41,107 nt of DNA, from contig QHSQ01000109.1 in the NCBI GenBank assembly GCA_003221615.1, positions 1-41,107 on the forward strand. The letters run 5' to 3'. The notes under the pieces were generated by a model. The model worked only from the letters and a program-made list of their open reading frames with translations, ran no database searches and was not told where the DNA came from. The stretch comes from Candidatus Rokuibacteriota bacterium (GTDB taxonomy: Bacteria > Methylomirabilota > Methylomirabilia > Rokubacteriales > CSP1-6). The stretch's first letter is position 1. Each line of letters starts with the position of its first letter. Below, piece after piece: positions 37,361 through 41,107 of the stretch. Made by a program: the position numbers and the translations under genes.

Positions 37361-38545
37361 ATGACAGTTTCCAGGGGTCGCGAGTTCCTCAGCATTCCGG
37401 GGCCCACGAACATTCCCGACGCCGTGCTCGCCGCGATGCATCGACCGGCCATCGACATCTACGCCGGCGACATGATCGCTGTCACGCACAGCCTTCTCGA
37501 GGATCTGCCGAAGATCTTCCGGACGACGGGGCGCACCTACATCTACGCCGCGAACGGCCACGGCGGCTGGGAGGCCGCGCTCACCAACGTGTTGTCGAGA
37601 GGCGAGACCGTGCTGGTGCTCGAGAGCGGCCTGTTCGCGCTCGGGTGGGGCGACATGGCGCGGATGATGGGCGTCAAAGTTGAAGTCTTGAAGGGTAATC
37701 CGCGGCGCGCCGTCGATCCCGCGGCGCTTGCGCAGCGCCTCGCCGCCGATACCGCGCGCGAGATCAAGGCCATTCTCGTCGTCCAGATCGATACCGCGTC
37801 GGGCGTGGTGAACGATCTCGCGGCGATCCATCGCGCGATCGCGTCCGTCGTGCACCCCGCGCTGCTGATGGTGGATTGCGTCGCGTCGCTTGGCTGCATG
37901 CCATTCGCGATGGATGAGTGGGGCATCGACGTCGCGATGGCGGGCTCGCAGAAGGGGCTGATGACGCCCCCCGGTCTCGCGTTCGTCGCCGCCAACGAGC
38001 GCGCACACGGCGCGCATCAGCGCGCGGACCTGCGCACGCGCTACTGGGATTGGACGTTCCGCAACGGCGAAGCGCACTACCAGAAGTACGGAGGCACGCC
38101 GCCGCAGCACCTGCTCTTCGGCTTGCGCAAGGCGCTCGATATGCTCTTCGAGGAAGGCCTCGACGCGGCGATCCGCCGCCACGCGCTGCTCGCGGAGGCG
38201 ACGCGCCACGCCGTGAGCCGGTGGGCGGAGGCGGACGCGGTCGCGTTCAACATCGTCCGCCCCGAGGAGCGCGCCAACTCGGTGACCACGGTGCTCGTGC
38301 AGGGCCGCGAGCCGAGCGCGCTCAGCGACTATTGTCGCGAGAAGTGCGGCGTCGTCCTCGGCCGCGGGATTGGTGAGCTGCAGGGCCGCGCTTTCCGGAT
38401 CGCCCACATGGGACACGTCAACGCGCCGATGGTATTCGGCGTGCTCGGTGCGATCGAGATGGCGCTCGGCGCGCTGGGCATCCCCCACGGACGCGGCGGC
38501 CTCCAGGCCGCCGTGGAATATCTTGGACGCGAGGTGCGCCCCTAG
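37361..38545 (+). CDS. Class V aminotransferase, serine-glyoxylate type
   Basis: 394-residue PLP enzyme of the AGXT/SgaA branch, cytoplasmic. Start REFLSIPGPTNIPDAVLAAM is diagnostic; NGHGGWEAALTNVLSRG binds the cofactor phosphate; LLMVDCVASLGCMPFAMDEW holds the cofactor Asp; and MAGSQKGLMTPPGLAFV has the Schiff-base Lys K198. The end KCGVVLGRGIGELQGRAFRI with RIAHMGH is also typical. Probably transfers an amino group from serine or alanine to glyoxylate. ATG at 37361 without a strong RBS. It is followed 31 bases on by an alpha/beta hydrolase gene, likely the same transcript. Confidence 0.93.
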   Translation: MTVSRGREFLSIPGPTNIPDAVLAAMHRPAIDIYAGDMIAVTHSLLEDLPKIFRTTGRTYIYAANGHGGWEAALTNVLSRGETVLVLESGLFALGWGDMARMMGVKVEVLKGNPRRAVDPAALAQRLAADTAREIKAILVVQIDTASGVVNDLAAIHRAIASVVHPALLMVDCVASLGCMPFAMDEWGIDVAMAGSQKGLMTPPGLAFVAANERAHGAHQRADLRTRYWDWTFRNGEAHYQKYGGTPPQHLLFGLRKALDMLFEEGLDAAIRRHALLAEATRHAVSRWAEADAVAFNIVRPEERANSVTTVLVQGREPSALSDYCREKCGVVLGRGIGELQGRAFRIAHMGHVNAPMVFGVLGAIEMALGALGIPHGRGGLQAAVEYLGREVRP

Positions 38546-38576
38546 CGTCTGACGCGGGGGGCAAAAGGAGACTGCC

Positions 38577-39320
38577 GTGCCGTTCTATGAAAAGGGTGAC
38601 GTCCGCATCCGCTACGAGATGGTCGGCTCGGGCTTCCCACTGCTCGTCACTCCCGGTGGGGGCTTGAACTCCCGCGTGAGCAACTGGCCTAACGCGGTGT
38701 TCAACGCGATGGAAGTGTTCAGGGGCAACTTCCGGTGCATCACGATGGATCAGCGCAATGCGAACGGCGGCGAGTCCACGGGACCGATTCCTGCCAGCGA
38801 CCCCTGGGGCGCCTTCGCGGACGACCAGCTGGGGCTGATGGACCACCTCGGCGCGCAGAAGTTCTTCTATATGGGCTACTGCATCGGCGGACCGTTCGGG
38901 CTCAAGCTCATCGAGCGGGCCCCCCAGCGCGTCGTGGCCGCGGTACTGTGCCAGCCAGTCGGGCATCGGCCGGAGAATCCCGACGTCATGTACAACTCCG
39001 GGCGCGATGTCTGGGGCCCCGAGCTGCGGGCCCGGCGGCCCGAGATCACTGTGGAGAGCATCGAGGCCTATCTGCACAACCTGTATCGCCTACGCCCGGA
39101 CTTCGTGTACACCGTGTCGCGTGAGTTCGTCCGGTCCTGCCAGACGCCGCTCCTCGTGATGCCGGACGACACTCCGGCGCACCCCTATCAGACGTCCGTG
39201 GACATTGCCACGCTCGCGCCGAAGGCGCAGTCAACGGTATTTCCCTGGCGAGAGCCGAAGGACTTGCTCGAGAAGACGATCGACCAGGTGCGCGCCTTCC
39301 TGAGATCGCACCAGCCATAA
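38577..39320 (+). CDS. Alpha/beta hydrolase with cysteine nucleophile
   Basis: 247 residues. LLVTPGGGLNSRVSNW forms the oxyanion region; the nucleophile elbow is MGYCIGGPFG with C102 instead of Ser, as in dienelactone hydrolases; the acid is D197 or D198 (LVMPDDTPAHP). No His in the usual C-terminal place (TVFPWREPKDL); H202 in the PAHPY segment lies close to the acid and may substitute. The usual esterase triad is therefore atypical and catalysis is uncertain. GTG 38577 has AAAAGGAGACTGCC upstream. Located 31 bases behind the aminotransferase. Confidence 0.88.
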   Translation: MPFYEKGDVRIRYEMVGSGFPLLVTPGGGLNSRVSNWPNAVFNAMEVFRGNFRCITMDQRNANGGESTGPIPASDPWGAFADDQLGLMDHLGAQKFFYMGYCIGGPFGLKLIERAPQRVVAAVLCQPVGHRPENPDVMYNSGRDVWGPELRARRPEITVESIEAYLHNLYRLRPDFVYTVSREFVRSCQTPLLVMPDDTPAHPYQTSVDIATLAPKAQSTVFPWREPKDLLEKTIDQVRAFLRSHQP

Positions 39321-39327
39321 CCGGTGC

Positions 39328-39480
39328 TTAGTCGCCTCGACGCACCGGAATCGTGAACGTGAACGTCGAGCCCTCGCCCAACTGACTCTTCACCCAAATC
39401 TTCCCGCCGTGGAGTTCCACAAACTTCCGGCATAAGGTGAGCCCCAGTCCTGTGCCGTGGGACTGGGCCACGCGCATGAG
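39328..39480 (-). pseudogene. Sensor histidine kinase, C-terminal remnant
   Basis: About 50 codons read on the minus strand: [20 protein letters not shown], then [19 protein letters not shown] and [10 protein letters not shown] before a TAA. This is the G2 box and terminal beta-strand of the HATPase_c domain. The upstream part of the ATP-binding domain and the phosphorylated His are missing; the sequence before it is unrelated. A dead tail left after deletion, possibly at the junction near 39490. Confidence 0.8.
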
Positions 39481-39550
39481 CGTCACGCGTCGCGGTGGCG
39501 GTGGGAGACTCAGTGCCTGATGGGAGACTCACGCCAGGGGAGGATTCACC

Positions 39551-40312
39551 ATGCAGCGGCGGGATCACCACAATTGGGCGTCGGAAGCGTACGTAGAGGA
39601 ATGGGTAAAGCGGCAGCAGGCTGAGGACCCGAATAGAGCCGAGCGATTCCAGTTAATGTGCGACCTCCTTCCGTTTTCACAGGATGCCACCGTCACTGTC
39701 CTGGACGTGGGTGCGGGGTATGGTCCGATGAGCCGGTTCATCCTCGACCGGTATCCTCACGCGACATGCATTGCGCAGGATGGGTCCGCGCCGATGCTGA
39801 CTCGTGCACGAAGACTCGGCGCCCCGTACGGCGAACGTTTCAAGACGCATTTGTCCGACCTCTTCGCAACGAATTGGCTGCCGACGGAGCTGGGCCCGTT
39901 CGATGCGGCCGTTTCATCCATATGTCTCCACAACCTCCGCGACTTCGCACGCAATAGCGAGATCTATCGCGAGATTCGCGCGCATTTGAAGTCGGGCGGG
40001 GTTTTCCTCAACGAGGATTTGATCAATGCCCCGACCGCCGAGCTGAAGCAGCGATACGACGCCGTCGCAGACGCACGACGCCGGCGCACAGGTACCTCGG
40101 CGGAAGGGCTGCAGGCAATGGTCCACGGCGCCGGCCGGCCTGCGGACCATGCGACAACGGACTCCTTTCCCGCGACCCTGGGCCAACATTTAGCTGCGAT
40201 GAGGGCGGCGGGCTTCAAAAACGTCGATTGCTTCTGGAAAGACCTGCGACGGGCCCTCATCGGCGGATACGTGGATCGGGATGGGTCAGAATCCCTCGGC
40301 TCCATTCAGTAG
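39551..40312 (+). CDS. SAM-dependent class I methyltransferase
   Basis: 253 residues. Motif I is VLDVGAGYGPMSR (SAM glycine loop), followed by DGSAPMLTRAR (motif II-like acidic), GPFDAAVSSICLHNLRD (post-motif) and LKSGGVFLNEDL (post-III). The start is ATG 39551 behind AGGGGAGGATTCACC. Substrate unknown; no methyl acceptor domain is visible. Two near-identical 11-base direct repeats (TGGGAGACTCA, 39502 and 39521) lie just upstream of the gene. Confidence 0.9.
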   Translation: MQRRDHHNWASEAYVEEWVKRQQAEDPNRAERFQLMCDLLPFSQDATVTVLDVGAGYGPMSRFILDRYPHATCIAQDGSAPMLTRARRLGAPYGERFKTHLSDLFATNWLPTELGPFDAAVSSICLHNLRDFARNSEIYREIRAHLKSGGVFLNEDLINAPTAELKQRYDAVADARRRRTGTSAEGLQAMVHGAGRPADHATTDSFPATLGQHLAAMRAAGFKNVDCFWKDLRRALIGGYVDRDGSESLGSIQ

Positions 40313-40394
40313 GGCCACTGAATGTGGCATGCTGTTGCGGTTTGGCGCGTGGGTGTTCATTCGCGGCGAGGTCCTTTCACGAGGAGATCGACCA

Positions 40395-40703
40395 ATGGCT
40401 CAGAAGAAACCGACGGTGTACGAGTTCATTCCCAAGCTGGGGCAACTCCGCGACGACGTGCTGTTCGGCGATGTATGGGAGCATCCCGACCTGAACAAGC
40501 GCGACCGGAGCCTGATCACGGTGGCAATGCTGGCTGCGCTCTACCGGACCGACGAGATGCGCGGCCACATGCAGAGGGCGCTCGATAACGGGGTGACGCA
40601 GACCGAGTTGAAGGGGCTCATCACCCACGTGGCGTTCTATGCCGGCTGGCCCTGCGCGGTGAACGCTGGCCGTATCGCCATCGAGGTGTTCGGACCGAAA
40701 TAG
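40395..40703 (+). CDS. Carboxymuconolactone decarboxylase family protein
   Basis: 102 residues, all-helical CMD domain. It has the pattern KRDRSLITVAMLAALYRTDE, MRGHMQRALDNGVTQTELKG and ITHVAFYAGWPCAVNAGRIA. The single Cys (GWPC) is not part of the CxxC of AhpD, so a peroxidase-reductase role is unlikely; decarboxylase-like or unknown activity. ATG 40395 follows GAGGAGATCGACCA. Standalone small gene; converges with the dehydrogenase gene at 40764. Confidence 0.92.
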   Translation: MAQKKPTVYEFIPKLGQLRDDVLFGDVWEHPDLNKRDRSLITVAMLAALYRTDEMRGHMQRALDNGVTQTELKGLITHVAFYAGWPCAVNAGRIAIEVFGPK

Positions 40704-40763
40704 CGCTGATTCGTCGATCGGGCCACCGGCCATGGTCGTGGACACCGCGGCCTGGCGGCCGGA

Positions 40764-41107
40764 TCAGCCAGTCGGTCCCGTCTCCACAATCGAGCAGATC
40801 TCGCCCACGGTCTTGCCGGCCAGGCCGAGCTGCGCGAGATTCCGTCCCTCCGAACGGAAGTCGCGCCGGAGCATCGTCGAGGTCAGCGTGATGAGGCCGT
40901 CGATGACCGGCGTCGCCACGCCGGCGGCCCGCCCCAGCTCCGACATGACAACGAGCCCGCACGGCACGTCCTCGATCACATACTTGTGCTGTAGCGAGGG
41001 CGGCGTTGGCGTCCACTGGTAGGGTCCCGTGGGCTCATGAGTCAGACGATGGAAGGTCTCGCGGAGCGAGTCGCCGCCGAGTCCGTACGTGTTCAGCAGC
41101 CACTGGT
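40764..41107 (-). CDS. Octopine/nopaline dehydrogenase family protein, C-terminal part (cut by window edge)
   Basis: 114 codons remain and run off the right edge. The domain matches the C-terminal Octopine_DH fold: NTYGLGGDSLRETFHR, then PTPPSLQHKYVIEDVPCG, then LGRAAGVATPVIDGLITLT and LAQLGLAGKTVGEICSI. This family uses NAD(P) to join or split amino acids and keto acids; the N-terminal Rossmann domain would lie outside the window. The stop is a TGA at 40764-40766. Substrate unknown. Confidence 0.85.
   Translation of the reverse strand, partial: QWLLNTYGLGGDSLRETFHRLTHEPTGPYQWTPTPPSLQHKYVIEDVPCGLVVMSELGRAAGVATPVIDGLITLTSTMLRRDFRSEGRNLAQLGLAGKTVGEICSIVETGPTG

Overview
The window is a 41.1 kb stretch of GC-rich bacterial chromosome, densely coding on both strands. 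No rRNA, tRNA or phage genes were seen. Many branched or exotic catabolic genes, several ABC-transporter binding proteins, a Tat-exported amidohydrolase, a DUF1111 di-haem protein, LVIVD-repeat and class V aminotransferase genes, and many IS256-type transposase remains fit an uncultured soil or sediment organism of the Candidatus Rokubacteria / Methylomirabilota type. That placement rests on gene content only and is an inference.

Layout. 0-5 kb: an intact IS256-family transposase, a Tat-exported peptide-type ABC binding protein, a bacterioferritin-like protein, then a gene scrapyard. The scrapyard holds a peroxiredoxin-like reading frame whose active-site cysteine codon is TGA with a SECIS-like hairpin just downstream, a MerR fragment and a transposase tail. 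5-9 kb: a TrpX-type ABC binding protein, a Tat amidohydrolase and a di-haem lipoprotein. 9-12.7 kb: an exported trehalose-synthase-like GH13 enzyme and an SLC45-type sugar transporter in one operon. 12.9-23.5 kb: a copper/silver resistance island (small exported Cys peptide, CusA-type RND pump, FixH-like protein, TolC-type channel, CusB-type adaptor, a second small peptide, an exported unknown, a small membrane protein, and on the other strand a CopB-like P-type ATPase with an unusual CPD motif). The MerR-type regulator next to the ATPase is a frameshifted, truncated relic, but its promoter with long spacer is still visible.

23.6-29.2 kb: single metabolic genes (luciferase-like F420 oxidoreductase, truncated DinB, mandelate-racemase homologue with Lys166 changed to Arg and transposase debris on both sides, NmrA-like reductase plus cupin, class II aldolase). 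29.2-35.4 kb: one leftward operon with overlapping genes: LVIVD-repeat protein, sugar-type binding protein, zinc alcohol dehydrogenase, permease, TIM-barrel isomerase and ABC ATPase. It looks like an uptake-plus-conversion module for an unidentified polyol or sugar derivative. 35.5-41.1 kb: small hypotheticals, a third small exported peptide, cupin, serine-glyoxylate-type aminotransferase, alpha/beta hydrolase with cysteine nucleophile, a histidine-kinase tail relic, methyltransferase, carboxymuconolactone decarboxylase family protein and the C-terminus of an octopine/nopaline dehydrogenase family gene cut by the window edge.

The clearest working unit is the copper island: RND pump, adaptor and channel move Cu/Ag out of the periplasm while the P-type ATPase moves it out of the cytoplasm. 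A dispersed repeat of about 27-33 bp occurs at three places (3.4, 7.3 and 36.4 kb).
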